The notes under the pieces were generated by a model, which was given only the letters and a program-made list of their open reading frames with translations, made no database searches and was not told the origin of the DNA. Shown here piece by piece: positions 36,041-47,113 of a stretch of 64,000 bases of DNA (its first letter is position 1; the number at the start of each line of letters is the position of its first letter). The DNA comes from a bacterium (GTDB lineage Bacteria > Actinomycetota > Acidimicrobiia > Acidimicrobiales > Ilumatobacteraceae). A program made the translations under genes and the position numbers. The stretch spans positions 83,627-147,626 of the forward strand of contig JAPOKO010000001.1 in NCBI GenBank assembly GCA_029977615.1. Direction: 5' to 3'.

Positions 36041-38920
36041 CTAATGCTTCTTTTTCAACAGAGGCCCAAGGAACTTACCGGTGTAACTCCCCTTCACCTT
36101 TGCGACATCTTCTGGCGTGCCTTCGGCGATGATTCGACCTCCGCCGTCTCCGCCTTCTGGACCCATATCGATGATCCAGTCCGCAGTTTTAATGACATCC
36201 AGGTTGTGTTCAATAACCAAAACCGTGTTTCCAGTTTCGACAAGACGAGCAAGCACCGTTAATAATCGACGCACATCTTCAAAATGCAAACCGGTGGTTG
36301 GCTCATCAAGCAGATAAATCGTTCGACCAGTGCTGCGCTTAGCTAGCTCTGCTGCAAGTTTTACACGCTGTGCTTCTCCGCCCGACAACGTTGGAGCCGA
36401 TTGACCCAATCGCACGTACCCCAAACCAACATCAAGCAGCGTTTGCATGTGACGACCGATTCGAGGTTGATTAGCAAAGAAGTCAACAGCTTCAGAAATC
36501 GGCATGTCCAGAATTTGAGAAATGTTTTTTCCCTTAAACAGGATGTCTAATGTGTCGCGGTTGTATCGCTCGCCTTTGCACACATCGCACGGCACATACA
36601 CATCCGGCAAGAACACCATTTCAATTTTGATCGTTCCGTCACCCGAGCATGCCTCGCAACGACCCCCGGGAACATTGAAGCTGAATCTTCCCGGTTGATA
36701 ACCACGTACCTTCGCCTCAGGAGTAGTTGCGAACAACTTGCGAATGTCGTCAAAAACTCCGGTGTAGGTCGCTGGGTTTGAACGAGGCGTTCTACCAATC
36801 GGAGATTGATCCATATCAATTACTTTGTCGAGGTGTTGCACTCCGTCTACGGCCGTGTGCTTGCCTGGCGCATCTTTTGACTTGTAGATCTTCTGCATGA
36901 GTGAAGGTAACAAAATGTCGCGAATCAATGTGCTCTTACCGCTACCCGACACACCGGTAACTGCGACGAACAAACCCAATGGAATCTTTGCTGTGAGGTT
37001 CTGCAAGTTATGTTCACGTGCTCCACGAATGGTAAGCCACTCCTTCTTTGGAGCGCGCCTTTCAGCTGGCACAGGAACGAACTTCTTTCCACTCAGATAT
37101 TGGCCAGTAATTGATTTAGCTACCTTTTCGATACCGGCAACTTCACCGCTGTACACCACTTCGCCACCGTGTTCACCAGCACCGGGACCGATATCCACGA
37201 TCCAATCAGAAGCACGAATGGTGTCTTCGTCATGTTCAACAACCATGACTGTGTTCCCGAGATCTCGAAGCCGAACAAGAGTTTCTATCAATCGATGATT
37301 GTCGCGTTGATGTAAACCGATACTTGGTTCGTCCAAAACGTACAAGGTTCCGACCAACCCAGACCCAATTTGGCTTGCGAGGCGAATTCGTTGCGCCTCA
37401 CCTCCAGCCAACGTTGCTGCAGCTCGTGACAACGTTAGGTAGTCAAGTCCTACCGAAAGGAGAAATCCAAGCCGCGCATTGATTTCCTTTGTGATGCGTT
37501 CTGCGATCATCTTGTCGCGATCACCAAGTTTCAGTCCCCTTAAAAACTCTGCAGATTTCCCAATTGACAGATCACAAATCTCGCTCAAACTCTTACCGTT
37601 AACTTTCACAGCAAGTGAAGACGGTTTAAGTCGTTGACCCTTACATGCCTTACAAGGCGCTTCGCGCATGTAACTTTCGAATTGCTCACGTGAATAATCA
37701 CCCTCAGCGCTTTCGTGACGACGCTTTATCCACGGCACAACACCTTCATACGAAGTGCTGTACTCGCGCGACCGGCCGTAACGATTTTTATACTTCACCA
37801 ACAATGCGTCGCCTGCTCCGTGCATGATGATGTTCTTGTTTTTATCGGAGAGCTTTTCCCACTTCACGTTAAGAGGAATGGAATACTCGTCAGCCACCGC
37901 TTCTAGCATGCGCTGGAAATACTGCGTGTGCGCAGATCGCCAAGGCGCAATCGCTCCTTGAAGAATTGATAACTCTGGATCAGGTACGACGAGCTCTTCT
38001 TCAACTTCGTATCGCGTTCCTAAACCCAGGCAAGTCTCGCAAGCGCCAAATGGAGAATTGAACGAGAAATTACGAGGCGCAAGTTCTTCAAAACTTGCGC
38101 TGCATTTTGGGCACGCCATGTGTTGGCTAAACGTGATGACTTCACCTTGCTCGTCACCTTTACCGCTCATGATTTCTATACCGGCAACACCGTCGGCAAG
38201 TTTCAGGGCTGTCTCGAGGCTGTCGGTCAAACGTCGATTGATTCCAGCCTTTTGAACAAGACGGTCAACGATGATGTCAATACTGTGGTTCTCGTAGCGT
38301 GCAAGTTTGTCGCCTCTTTTCAAAAATTCCGAAATGTCAACAACTTGATCATCGATACGAGCACGGGAGTAACCCTGAGCAAGAAGTTCGCCTAGAAGAT
38401 TCTCGTACTCTCCCTTACGACCACGAACCACAGGCGCCAAAACCTGAAATCTGGTTCCTGCTGGGAGTTCTAAGATCCGATCAACTATTTGCTGAGGAGT
38501 CTGGCGCTGCAATGCGATGCCATCTTTAGGGCAATGCTGAACACCAATTCGCGCCCAAAGCAACCGCAAGTAGTCATAGATCTCGGTGATCGTGCCAACT
38601 GTGGAACGGGGATTCTTAGATGCAGTCTTTTGGTCAATTGAAATCGCTGGCGACAAACCCTCAATTACATCGACATCTGGCTTGTCCATTTGCCCAAGAA
38701 ACTGCCGCGCGTAAGCGCTGAGCGACTCAACGTAACGACGCTGACCTTCGGCATAAATGGTGTCGAAGGCCAAACTGCTCTTACCGCTCCCTGAAAGACC
38801 GGTGAGTGCAATCAACTTGTCTCGAGGAACTTCAACATTGATGTTTTTAAGATTGTGCTCTCGCGCACCACGAACGGAAATTACTCCCGCCGAATAAGCA
38901 GGCTTCTTCGCTGGAGGCAT
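36041..38920 (-). CDS. uvrA: UvrABC damage-sensor ATPase UvrA
   Basis: The damage-recognition ATPase of excision repair, 959 residues. It has two ABC modules: first Walker [13 protein letters not shown] near residue 43 and second [10 protein letters not shown] near 660. Signatures are [12 protein letters not shown] and [12 protein letters not shown]. The zinc fingers are CPKC...C...C and CEAC...CDVC. The C-terminal tail ends with a basic KKKH. It lies between uvrB and uvrC, all co-directional. Confidence 0.98.
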   Translation of the reverse strand: MPPAKKPAYSAGVISVRGAREHNLKNINVEVPRDKLIALTGLSGSGKSSLAFDTIYAEGQRRYVESLSAYARQFLGQMDKPDVDVIEGLSPAISIDQKTASKNPRSTVGTITEIYDYLRLLWARIGVQHCPKDGIALQRQTPQQIVDRILELPAGTRFQVLAPVVRGRKGEYENLLGELLAQGYSRARIDDQVVDISEFLKRGDKLARYENHSIDIIVDRLVQKAGINRRLTDSLETALKLADGVAGIEIMSGKGDEQGEVITFSQHMACPKCSASFEELAPRNFSFNSPFGACETCLGLGTRYEVEEELVVPDPELSILQGAIAPWRSAHTQYFQRMLEAVADEYSIPLNVKWEKLSDKNKNIIMHGAGDALLVKYKNRYGRSREYSTSYEGVVPWIKRRHESAEGDYSREQFESYMREAPCKACKGQRLKPSSLAVKVNGKSLSEICDLSIGKSAEFLRGLKLGDRDKMIAERITKEINARLGFLLSVGLDYLTLSRAAATLAGGEAQRIRLASQIGSGLVGTLYVLDEPSIGLHQRDNHRLIETLVRLRDLGNTVMVVEHDEDTIRASDWIVDIGPGAGEHGGEVVYSGEVAGIEKVAKSITGQYLSGKKFVPVPAERRAPKKEWLTIRGAREHNLQNLTAKIPLGLFVAVTGVSGSGKSTLIRDILLPSLMQKIYKSKDAPGKHTAVDGVQHLDKVIDMDQSPIGRTPRSNPATYTGVFDDIRKLFATTPEAKVRGYQPGRFSFNVPGGRCEACSGDGTIKIEMVFLPDVYVPCDVCKGERYNRDTLDILFKGKNISQILDMPISEAVDFFANQPRIGRHMQTLLDVGLGYVRLGQSAPTLSGGEAQRVKLAAELAKRSTGRTIYLLDEPTTGLHFEDVRRLLTVLARLVETGNTVLVIEHNLDVIKTADWIIDMGPEGGDGGGRIIAEGTPEDVAKVKGSYTGKFLGPLLKKKH

Positions 38921-38940
38921 GACAGCAGACTACTTTCTCT

Positions 38941-40971
38941 CTACTTAGCGTCGCGAAGTTCGCGTCGTAAATCTTTGATTTCATCACGAAGACGAGCCGC
39001 ATATTCAAACTTCAACTCCGCGGCTGCGAGATTCATCTCTTCCTCTAGGGTTTGTATCAGTCGACCGAGTTCCTGCTGTGGCAAGGAACGCAATTCGTTC
39101 ACAACCTTTTCACGCTCACGGTCACGACGTCCGCCCTTCGTAGTGGATGTGGCACTTTCGGACGGACGGAGTACGGACAAAATATCTCCGACTGCCTTGC
39201 GAATGGTCTGAGGATTGATGTTGTGTTCCTTGTTATAAGCGAGCTGACGCTCTCGTCGACGCTGTGTTTCACCAATTGCACGGTCCATGGACGGAGTGCG
39301 CTTATCGGCGTACATCACCACCTGGCCATTTACGTTTCGAGCGGCGCGTCCAATCATCTGAATCAGAGAAGTTTCACTGCGGAGAAACCCTTCCTTGTCA
39401 GCATCGAGGATTGCTACGAGCGAAACTTCGGGTAAGTCCAAACCTTCGCGAAGCAAGTTGATACCCACAAGAACATCAAATTCACCAAGGCGTAGCGCTC
39501 GCAGAATTTCAATTCGTTGAATGGTGTCGATATTTGAATGCAAATATCGAACCTTCAAGCCCTGTTCAAGCAAATATTCGCTCAAATCTTCAGCCATTTT
39601 CTTAGTCAAGGTTGTAATCAGCACCCGATCGCCAGCTTCAACCCTGCCGTTCACCATTTCAATGATGTCGTCGATCTGGCCCTTAGTTGGTCTCACAATC
39701 ACTTCAGGATCGACCAATCCCGTTGGACGAACAATCTGCTCAACAACTTGCTGGCTAGTTGTGATTTCAAATTTCGCAGGTGTTGCAGAAAGGAAAATGC
39801 ACTGATTAATCCTTTGCATTGCTTCTTCAAATTGAAGCGGTCGGTTATCTGCGGCAGAGGGCAATCTGAACCCATGCTCAATGAGAGTCTCCTTGCGACT
39901 GCGATCTCCGGCGAATTGGCCATGTAGTTGCGGAATCGTCACGTGGCTTTCGTCGACCACCAGCAAGTAATCGTCCGGAAAATAATCCAGCAACGTAAAA
40001 GGCGGCTCTCCAGGCGACCGGCCATCAATGTGCATTGAGTAGTTCTCAATACCGTTACAAAATCCGACTTCAGCGATCATCTCAAGGTCATATTGAGTGC
40101 GCATCCTCAGCCGCTGTGCCTCTAGCAACTTGCCTTCCGTTTCAAATTGCTTTAGACGCACCTGCAACTCGTGTTCTATACCGAGAACGGCCTTCCTCAT
40201 GCGTTCATCGCCAGCAACATAATGCGTTGCCGGAAAGATCAACACCTCACTCATATCGTTCACGGTCTCTCCTGTTAAGGCATCAACAATCGTGATTCGC
40301 TCAACAGTGTCACCGAACATTTCAATTCGAGTGACAGTCTCGTCATAAGCGGGCTGCACTTCGATGGTGTCGCCGCGTACGCGGAAATTACCGCGTCCAA
40401 GAGTCATGTCATTGCGGTCGTACTGCAGGTCAACAAGACGGCGAAGCAAACTCCGTTGGTCATAATCAACACCTACGTGAAGTTCTAGAAGGTTTCCCCG
40501 ATATTCCTCAGGATTACCCATTCCGTAAATACAACTGACAGACGCCACAACAATGGTGTCTCGACGCGTAAGCAATGCAGCCGTCGCTGAATGTCGCAAA
40601 CGATCTATTTCGTCGTTTACCGAGGAATCTTTTTCGATAAACGTATCGCTTGATGCAATGTAGGCCTCTGGCTGGTAATAGTCGTAGTAACTAACGAAAT
40701 ACTCAACACGATTTTTAGGAAAAAACTCTTTCATCTCTTGGGCTAATTGAGCAGCGAGACTCTTGTTCGGAGCGAGAATCAGTGTCGGTCGTTGCACCTT
40801 TTCAATGGTCCAGGCAACGGTTGCCGATTTACCTGAGCCGGTAATTCCAAGAAGTGTTTGAAACCTGTCGCCTCGCTCAATACCTTCGGCCAACTGAGCT
40901 ATTGCTTTCGGTTGATCTCCTGCTGGCTGATAATCGGATACCACCTGAAAGCGTTGATTGTCAACGGTCAC
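38941..40971 (-). CDS. uvrB: UvrABC helicase-like subunit UvrB
   Basis: Verifies damage and recruits UvrC. I chose GTG at 40971, sharing one base with the coaE stop (TAGTG), giving 676 residues, the family's length. Motifs: [12 protein letters not shown] (Walker A), the beta-hairpin region with [42 protein letters not shown] region, and a C-terminal UVR domain ([20 protein letters not shown]). It is translationally coupled to coaE. Confidence 0.97.
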   Translation of the reverse strand: MTVDNQRFQVVSDYQPAGDQPKAIAQLAEGIERGDRFQTLLGITGSGKSATVAWTIEKVQRPTLILAPNKSLAAQLAQEMKEFFPKNRVEYFVSYYDYYQPEAYIASSDTFIEKDSSVNDEIDRLRHSATAALLTRRDTIVVASVSCIYGMGNPEEYRGNLLELHVGVDYDQRSLLRRLVDLQYDRNDMTLGRGNFRVRGDTIEVQPAYDETVTRIEMFGDTVERITIVDALTGETVNDMSEVLIFPATHYVAGDERMRKAVLGIEHELQVRLKQFETEGKLLEAQRLRMRTQYDLEMIAEVGFCNGIENYSMHIDGRSPGEPPFTLLDYFPDDYLLVVDESHVTIPQLHGQFAGDRSRKETLIEHGFRLPSAADNRPLQFEEAMQRINQCIFLSATPAKFEITTSQQVVEQIVRPTGLVDPEVIVRPTKGQIDDIIEMVNGRVEAGDRVLITTLTKKMAEDLSEYLLEQGLKVRYLHSNIDTIQRIEILRALRLGEFDVLVGINLLREGLDLPEVSLVAILDADKEGFLRSETSLIQMIGRAARNVNGQVVMYADKRTPSMDRAIGETQRRRERQLAYNKEHNINPQTIRKAVGDILSVLRPSESATSTTKGGRRDREREKVVNELRSLPQQELGRLIQTLEEEMNLAAAELKFEYAARLRDEIKDLRRELRDAK

Positions 40972-41603
40972 TAATTGCTCTTCTTCGAGAGTGCGCCAGC
41001 ACCTTGCTGAGCATTGGGAAGTGTCGCAAACCAATCCCACACCTCATCAACCTGTGGCGTGAGCGCATCGATATCCCCGCTGTTATCAATCACTCGATCA
41101 GCAACTTTCAGACGCTCATCGCGACTCGCTTGACTAGCCATACGACGTCTTGCATCGTCTTCGTTCATATTTCGAAACTGCACCAGTCGCGAGATTGCAA
41201 CTTCAGGGTCAACATCAACAATGACCAAACCCGATAGACCTTCTCGCGGGTTCTCCACCAATAACGGCATATCAAGAATGACAATCTTGTCCGAGTCCAT
41301 GTATTCAGCGATCAAACGCATAATTTCAGATCCAATTGCTGGATGCATAATGGCGTTCAATTTCTTCAACATCTCTGGGTCGCTGAAAACCAATTGAGCA
41401 ACCTTTGTTCGATCTAGCTCTCCAGATTCAAGCAACACATCGCCGAACTCGTCGACCATTTTCTGGAGCACGGCAGAACCTTTTTGCTGCAATTGCCTAG
41501 CAATGCCATCACCATCGATGATGACTGCGCCCTTCCGCGCAAACAGCGCAGAAACCGAAGACTTTCCTGACCCAATTGCGCCTGTAAGCCCAATCAATTT
41601 CAT
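40971..41603 (-). CDS. coaE: Dephospho-CoA kinase
   Basis: Phosphorylates the ribose 3'-OH of dephospho-CoA, the last step of CoA synthesis. The 210-residue P-loop kinase has [17 protein letters not shown] at the N-terminus, the DGDGIARQL substrate segment and [10 protein letters not shown]. It is downstream of rpsA and upstream of uvrB, the order known from mycobacteria. panB and panC for the same cofactor lie elsewhere in this window. Confidence 0.95.
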   Translation of the reverse strand: MKLIGLTGAIGSGKSSVSALFARKGAVIIDGDGIARQLQQKGSAVLQKMVDEFGDVLLESGELDRTKVAQLVFSDPEMLKKLNAIMHPAIGSEIMRLIAEYMDSDKIVILDMPLLVENPREGLSGLVIVDVDPEVAISRLVQFRNMNEDDARRRMASQASRDERLKVADRVIDNSGDIDALTPQVDEVWDWFATLPNAQQGAGALSKKSN

Positions 41604-41623
41604 ATGTCTCCGATGAACATCTG

Positions 41624-41653
41624 AGCTGCGCTCGCCCCCTGACGAGCGCAGCT
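41624..41653 (-). terminator. Hairpin terminator downstream of rpsA
   Basis: A perfect 11-base inverted repeat AGCTGCGCTCG / CGAGCGCAGCT with an 8-base loop, starting 8 bases after the rpsA stop and 20 bases before coaE. No U-run follows, as is common for actinobacterial terminators. It would separate abundant rpsA message from coaE-uvrB. Confidence 0.65.
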
Positions 41654-41661
41654 ACAGAAAA

Positions 41662-42990
41662 CTATGCGCTTGGAGCTTCTGGTTCAACAGCAGGAACTTC
41701 AGCTGCAGCTTCTGCTGGTGCCCCAGTTGTTGCTGCGTTGTCGAAGTACTCAGACCACGCTGCTTCGCGAGCGCTGTCATCTCCGCCCACCCAGTTGCCT
41801 TGATCGTCCACTTGGAATTGTCCGCGGTATTCCTCAGCCAATTCTCCACCTTCAGCAGCCTGCTTAATGGACAGGCTGATGCGACGACGTGCGAGATCGA
41901 GATCAATGATCTTGACCCACAGCTCTTCGCCTGGTGTAACAACTTGCTCTGGCGCTTCAACGTGGTGCGCTGACATTTCAGAAATGTGTACGAGGCCTTC
42001 AATACCGTCGCCAACTTGAACGAACGCACCGAATGGAACCAACTTGGTCACGCGACCGTACACCAACTGAGCAACTTGGTGACCGTTGGCAAACTCTTGC
42101 CAAGGATCTTGCTGCGTTGCCTTCAACGAGAGACTGATGCGCTCGCGATCCATGTCGACTTCAAGAACCTTCACAGTTACTTCGTCGCCAATGTTGACCA
42201 CTGCTGTTGGGTTGTCTACATGCTTCCACGACAATTCGGAAACGTGAATGAGTCCGTCCATGCCACCCAAGTCAACGAATGCACCGAAAGCAACAACGCT
42301 TGAGATGCGACCTGTGCGGACTTCGCCAACCTTGAGATGTGTCAAGAACTCATCGCGTGCGCCACGTTGATTCTGCTCGAGCAAGGTACGACGTGAAAGA
42401 ACAACGTTGTTGCGATTGCGGTCGAGCTCAAGAATCTTTGCAGTGATGCGCTGACCAATATAAGGAGCAAGGTCACGAACGCGACGCAGTTCAACGAGTG
42501 AGGCTGGAAGGAACCCGCGAAGACCGATGTCAACGATGAGTCCGCCCTTAACAACTTCAATGACGAGACCTTCAACGGTTCCATCTGCGGCCTTAACTTT
42601 TTCGATGTCGCCCCAAGCACGCTCGTATTGCGCACGCTTCTTAGAAAGCAATAAACGGCCCTCTTTATCTTCGAGGGTAAGAACAAGCGTTTCAATCTTC
42701 TCGCCCAACTTCACAATTTCGTGTGGGTCAATGTCGTTGCGAATTGACAATTCGCGAGCAAGGATGACACCTTCGGTCTTGTAACCGATTTCAACCAGTA
42801 CTTCGTCGCGTGTAATGCGAACGACTGTTCCGGTTACGAGTTGGCCGTCTTTGAGCTCAACAAGAGTTCCGCCAATCGCGTCTGCAAACGACTGCGAAAG
42901 ATCACGCTCAGTAATTTGGCGTGGTGTGTAATTTCCTTCTGAGTCGAAGGTTCCCATTGGTGGGGATTGCATGGTCTGGAGATCTGACAT
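41662..42990 (-). CDS. rpsA: 30S ribosomal protein S1
   Basis: Binds mRNA leaders and helps load them on the ribosome. The 442-residue protein has four S1 (OB-fold) repeats at about 45-115, 130-200, 215-285 and 300-372, each with the G.V..I...G.FV.....GL.H.SE pattern; the third and fourth match best. It ends in an Ala/Glu/Pro-rich acidic tail. Four repeats is the actinobacterial form (six in E. coli). The leader carries two hairpins and the 3' end a strong terminator. Confidence 0.97.
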   Translation of the reverse strand: MSDLQTMQSPPMGTFDSEGNYTPRQITERDLSQSFADAIGGTLVELKDGQLVTGTVVRITRDEVLVEIGYKTEGVILARELSIRNDIDPHEIVKLGEKIETLVLTLEDKEGRLLLSKKRAQYERAWGDIEKVKAADGTVEGLVIEVVKGGLIVDIGLRGFLPASLVELRRVRDLAPYIGQRITAKILELDRNRNNVVLSRRTLLEQNQRGARDEFLTHLKVGEVRTGRISSVVAFGAFVDLGGMDGLIHVSELSWKHVDNPTAVVNIGDEVTVKVLEVDMDRERISLSLKATQQDPWQEFANGHQVAQLVYGRVTKLVPFGAFVQVGDGIEGLVHISEMSAHHVEAPEQVVTPGEELWVKIIDLDLARRRISLSIKQAAEGGELAEEYRGQFQVDDQGNWVGGDDSAREAAWSEYFDNAATTGAPAEAAAEVPAVEPEAPSA

Positions 42991-43024
42991 TGGTAAGTAC
43001 TTTCGGTGGATAGGAGAGATGGAC

Positions 43025-43054
43025 CCTCTTGTGAGAGGCCCTACCGGCGGTAGG
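43025..43054 (-). promoter_or_regulatory. Two small hairpins in the rpsA leader
   Basis: CCTCT-TGTG-AGAGG (43025-43038) and CCTACC-GGC-GGTAGG (43040-43054) are adjacent perfect stems 35-64 bases upstream of the rpsA ATG. They may act as the terminator of the preceding methyltransferase gene or as a leader structure for S1 autoregulation. No strong Shine-Dalgarno site precedes rpsA. Confidence 0.4.
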
Positions 43055-43082
43055 ACAGGGTGTCACGCTATCAGCGCCCGCT

Positions 43083-43820
43083 CTATCTGGACTTGGCTAC
43101 GACAAGGAATTCGGGCAATTCAGTACTGCATTCAGCATTGGAATACCGCCCTGGCTCAACGCTGGAAATACTCAAAATGTCGAATCCAGCCAAATTGAAC
43201 ACCAAGCGCAACTCCCGTGGCGTGTAACAACCAGTCCACAAATCGACGTTTTTCACTTCTCCAAGCTCATTGCGGATTTCAGTGGTTTCGTGACTCACTC
43301 CACTGAGAGCATCAAAGTCGGCATCGCCGTGATGTTTCACGGAGAAATAGGCATTGAAGGCCGACAGGACGAGAACCCCTTGTTCTTTCATGGACTTGCG
43401 GATGCCAGCGAGAATCTCGACATCGTGTTGATCGTCAATCATCAATCCAAATGCGCCTTGGCACAGACAGATTGCAAAATCAAACTTCGCATGAAGCGAT
43501 GCGTGATTGATGAGATCACGTGCATCAAGCCGCAAGAACTCTGTATTGCTACGAAATTCTGCAGCGGAGTTTTTCTGTGCTATGTCGATGAAGTCTTGAC
43601 TCACATCGATACCGGTTACATGCATTCCCCGACGCGCAAGTTCCAAACTGTGACGACCTGGTCCACAGCCAACATCAATGAACACACTTCCAATCGCCGC
43701 GCCTGTGACTTCGAGAATGAAATCAACTTCTTGATTTGTTCCTTTGGTGAAGGAGTACCTGAGGTACGCATCCTTCATATGGCTCGCTAAATCTTCGAAC
43801 CAATGATCCCGATCAGACAT
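43083..43820 (-). CDS. Class I SAM-dependent methyltransferase
   Basis: A 245-residue protein (ATG at 43820). The SAM-binding motif FIDVGCGPGRHSLELARRG sits near residues 50-70, with motif II-like VTGIDVSQDF and motif III-like FLRLDARD. The substrate is unknown. The gene starts 4 bases after polA and precedes rpsA, interrupting the usual polA-rpsA adjacency, and is probably co-transcribed with polA. Confidence 0.85.
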   Translation of the reverse strand: MSDRDHWFEDLASHMKDAYLRYSFTKGTNQEVDFILEVTGAAIGSVFIDVGCGPGRHSLELARRGMHVTGIDVSQDFIDIAQKNSAAEFRSNTEFLRLDARDLINHASLHAKFDFAICLCQGAFGLMIDDQHDVEILAGIRKSMKEQGVLVLSAFNAYFSVKHHGDADFDALSGVSHETTEIRNELGEVKNVDLWTGCYTPRELRLVFNLAGFDILSISSVEPGRYSNAECSTELPEFLVVAKSR

Positions 43821-43824
43821 CTCG

Positions 43825-46512
43825 TTATGCCTTCGCCGAAGCCCAGCTGTCACCCCACGCAGCATTAACTTCAAGCGGCACTTTCAGCGATGCAGCATTC
43901 TTCATCTCGTGAAGAACTATCTCATTTACTTGATCTTTCTCATTTACAGGACATTCCACGAGCACTTCGTCATGCACTTGCAAAATGACAGCACTCTTTA
44001 GTTTTGCTTTCTCAAGAGATTGATCAATGTGAACCAAAGCAATTTTGAAGATGTCGGCTGCCAATCCTTGGATTCCGGCATTCATTGCCTGTCGCTCGCC
44101 CGCTTGCTTAATTCGGAAATTGGGATTATTGAGTTCCGGGATTTGTCGACGACGACCAAACAATGTTTCGGTGTAACCCTTTGCTCTCGCTTGCTCAATC
44201 GTGTCATCCATGTATTGCTTCACGTTCGGGAATGCCGAAAAATACGCATCCAGAATTTCGCTGGCTTCTCCAACCCCAACACTGAGACGCTGACTCAACC
44301 CGAAGGCTTCCATGCCATATGCCAGACCGTAGGAAATCATCTTTGCTTGTGAGCGCATGTCAGGTGTGACGCTCGCTGCATCAACTCCGAATACTCGAGC
44401 CGCAGTGGCTCTGTGAATGTCGATGCCGCGATTGAAGGCGTCAATCAACCCCGGATCATTTGCAAGGTGTGCGATACAACGCAATTCAATTTGGTTGTAG
44501 TCCGCAACCATGAGCAAATAACCATCTTGTGGAATGAATGCTGTTCGAAAAACTTTGCCTTCATCCGACCGAATTGGGATGTTGTGTAGGTTCGGCGCAT
44601 CGCTGCTCAATCGACCAGTTCGAGCCACGGTTTGATTGAAGGTGGCATGAATTCGCCCATCTGGTTGTATGGCATCAAGCAAACCTTGGCCATACGTTCC
44701 GCGCAACTTTTCAAACTCGCGATACTCCAATAACTGATCAATGAATTCAGGCCATTGATCCCGAATCTTCTCAAGCGTTGCTGCATCAGTGCTGAATCCA
44801 GTTTTTGTCTTCTTGCCAGGCGAAAGTTTTTTATCTTCGTACAGAATTTGCCGTAATTGTGTTGGCGAATTCAGATTGAAAGGCTTCCCCGCCAGTTCGT
44901 GCAGTACCACCGTGAGACGCTTCGTCTCGTGAACTAGATGATCGTTAATTGCTGTCAGCTGTTTCTTGTCTACAAGCACTCCAACATGTTCCATTTTTGC
45001 CAACACTCGAATGAGCGGCAATTCAACGTTGTTGTATAAATCGGCTACGCCTTGAGCATCAATTTCTTTTGCGAGCGCTGAAATGACTCGACTAACAGCT
45101 ATTGCAACATTCGATGCATCTGAAGATGAATTCGGCACTTCAGATTCAAAACTGAGTTGACCATCAATAGTTGCGCCATCGACGCGCGCGGAGATGCGAT
45201 CTTCTGTGTACCGGGCAAGCACTTCGTGCGCCTCCAACTTTGATTGCGCAGGTTCTAGTAAGTAGGCAGCGATAGCTGTATCGAATCCAATTCTTGGAAT
45301 ATCAATTTTGCGGTCAAGAAACCAGCGAAGCATCGGTTTCATATTGTGACCAGAGATAGCTGACGATTTGGCGAAGCGTGCAAGCACAGACTGCTCTTCA
45401 AGCACTACTGCCGGGATCCAAGCAACGTGATTCACCTGTTTTTCCGTGACCACTGCAATGCCTTCAATTTTTCGTTGTGCCTCGTTCAACCAACCCGCGG
45501 CAAGGATAATTCCGAAATCTCGTTCAGCCCGATCTAATGCAGCAATGGCTTCTTGAGCGTTATTGATAGCTGTTGTCGAAACTTCTATAGCAGTCGATGT
45601 CGGTTTCGCATCGGAAACAGACGCTGCGGCCTCTTCACTAATAAACCGACCGAAAGCTTCTTTAGTTCGTGCAAGCATTGACTTGAATTCCAAAGTTTCG
45701 AACCACTTTTGCAAAGCTTGAACGTCGGGCTTTGGAGTGGAATCCAACACATTGATGCCAAGAGGTGCATCGCGCCTAAGCACCATGATCTTCGCGTTAC
45801 GTAAAACTCTTTCGCGACTTGAATGCAAAGAGTCCTTCAACTTAGGAGTCTGTTGATCTGCTGCATCAAAGATTGCTTCAAGTGACCCATATTGGTTGAT
45901 GAGTTTTGCGGCTGTCTTTTCTCCAACCCCGGGCACTCCTTCGAGGTTGTCGCTCGGATCTCCGCGCAAGGCCGCATAGTCGGGATATTGCGCTGGCGTC
46001 ACACCCGTTCGTTCAACGATGCCTGCTTCGTCATATAGCGCATAATCACTAACACCCCGCTTGTTGTACAAAACACGTATCAATGGGTCCTTAACGAGTT
46101 GATAGCTATCTCGATCACCTGTGACAACAATCAATTCTGAACCCTGCTCCTCAGCACGAGTTGCAATCGTTGCGATCAAATCATCGCCTTCGAAACCAGC
46201 GGCATCGATGACAGGTATCCCAAATGAAATGAGCAACTCTTTAATGATGTCTAACTGTTGATACAAAATGTCTGGTTGTTGCTCTCGTTGAGCTTTGTAT
46301 TCAGGAACCGCTTCGTGCCTGAAGGTCTTTTCTCTCCTGTCGAACACCACGATGACGCCATCTGGCTTGTGATCCTTCACGAGAGTGTTGAGCATGGTGC
46401 AAAAGCCATATACCGAGTTAGTAACTTGACCACTTGCCGTTGCCATGTCAGTAGGCAATGCAAAGAACGCGCGATAAGCCAAAGAGTTGCCATCGAGCGC
46501 CATCAATTTCAT
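43825..46512 (-). CDS. polA: DNA polymerase I (5' nuclease and polymerase; exonuclease fold degenerate)
   Basis: Processes Okazaki fragments and fills repair gaps. ATG at 46512 gives 895 residues. The 5' nuclease domain covers about 1-290 (LDGNSLAYRAFFALP, GFEGDDLIAT, VTGDRDSYQLV). The middle 3'-5' exonuclease-like domain lacks the catalytic D-x-E (ERDFGIILAAGW) and the later Asp (GHNMKPML), so proofreading is likely lost, as in Taq and mycobacterial PolA. The polymerase domain has MVADYNQIELR, RSQAKMISYGLAYGM and LQVHDEVLVE. It lies 13 bases after the ANTAR regulator. Confidence 0.97.
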   Translation of the reverse strand: MKLMALDGNSLAYRAFFALPTDMATASGQVTNSVYGFCTMLNTLVKDHKPDGVIVVFDRREKTFRHEAVPEYKAQREQQPDILYQQLDIIKELLISFGIPVIDAAGFEGDDLIATIATRAEEQGSELIVVTGDRDSYQLVKDPLIRVLYNKRGVSDYALYDEAGIVERTGVTPAQYPDYAALRGDPSDNLEGVPGVGEKTAAKLINQYGSLEAIFDAADQQTPKLKDSLHSSRERVLRNAKIMVLRRDAPLGINVLDSTPKPDVQALQKWFETLEFKSMLARTKEAFGRFISEEAAASVSDAKPTSTAIEVSTTAINNAQEAIAALDRAERDFGIILAAGWLNEAQRKIEGIAVVTEKQVNHVAWIPAVVLEEQSVLARFAKSSAISGHNMKPMLRWFLDRKIDIPRIGFDTAIAAYLLEPAQSKLEAHEVLARYTEDRISARVDGATIDGQLSFESEVPNSSSDASNVAIAVSRVISALAKEIDAQGVADLYNNVELPLIRVLAKMEHVGVLVDKKQLTAINDHLVHETKRLTVVLHELAGKPFNLNSPTQLRQILYEDKKLSPGKKTKTGFSTDAATLEKIRDQWPEFIDQLLEYREFEKLRGTYGQGLLDAIQPDGRIHATFNQTVARTGRLSSDAPNLHNIPIRSDEGKVFRTAFIPQDGYLLMVADYNQIELRCIAHLANDPGLIDAFNRGIDIHRATAARVFGVDAASVTPDMRSQAKMISYGLAYGMEAFGLSQRLSVGVGEASEILDAYFSAFPNVKQYMDDTIEQARAKGYTETLFGRRRQIPELNNPNFRIKQAGERQAMNAGIQGLAADIFKIALVHIDQSLEKAKLKSAVILQVHDEVLVECPVNEKDQVNEIVLHEMKNAASLKVPLEVNAAWGDSWASAKA

Positions 46513-46525
46513 AGCGTTATGAATA

Positions 46526-47113
46526 TCACGAATTAGGCGTGAGATCGCCGTCAATCACACGCTGCGCAACATCTTTCATTCGCGACCGTGTCGACATGGC
46601 TCCCTTTTGAATGAAATCGAATGCTGCTTGCTCGGTCATGGAATAGGAGTCGATGAGTATTCCCTTTGCTCGGTCAAGAACTTTTCGCAGTTGTAGTTGC
46701 TCATCAAGAGCGTCTCTCTCTCCACTGAGCAGTTTTATTTCATTGAATCGCCCGATGGCTAATTCAATTGCCGGAACAAGATCTGTCTTTTGGAACGGCT
46801 TCACAAGATAGGCCAAAGCGCCAGCATCACGAGCTTGTTCAATTACTTCGCGTTGACTAAACGCTGTCAACATAACTATTGGACAAATCTTTTCGGAAGA
46901 AACCACATGTGCAGCAGCAAGTCCATCGAGGCCTGGCATCTTGATGTCAAAAATTGCTACGTCAGGTTTGTGTTGACGAACAAGTTCAATCGCAGCATCA
47001 CCGCGACCCGTATCGGCAACCACGATGTATCCCTCTTCTTGCAATGTTTCAACAAGGTCTAAACGAATAATTGCTTCGTCTTCTGCAACAACAATTCGAA
47101 CCGGGTTCGACAT
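46526..47113 (-). CDS. pdtaR: ANTAR-domain response regulator (PdtaR-like)
   Basis: A 195-residue regulator with a receiver domain (AEDEAIIRL acidic pocket, phospho-Asp in VAIFDIKMPGLDG, Lys in LVKPFQK) and a C-terminal ANTAR RNA-binding domain (RAKGILIDSYSMTEQAAFDFIQ). ANTAR proteins bind paired hexaloop hairpins and prevent termination. Its position next to polA matches Rv1626 in Mycobacterium. The cognate kinase is not nearby. Its ATG overlaps the upstream small gene by one base (TGATG). Confidence 0.93.
   Translation of the reverse strand: MSNPVRIVVAEDEAIIRLDLVETLQEEGYIVVADTGRGDAAIELVRQHKPDVAIFDIKMPGLDGLAAAHVVSSEKICPIVMLTAFSQREVIEQARDAGALAYLVKPFQKTDLVPAIELAIGRFNEIKLLSGERDALDEQLQLRKVLDRAKGILIDSYSMTEQAAFDFIQKGAMSTRSRMKDVAQRVIDGDLTPNS

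Noticed and set aside
35789-36262. Open frame of 157 codons on the plus strand over the uvrC/uvrA junction
   Set aside because: Antisense to two well-supported genes and without recognisable motifs.
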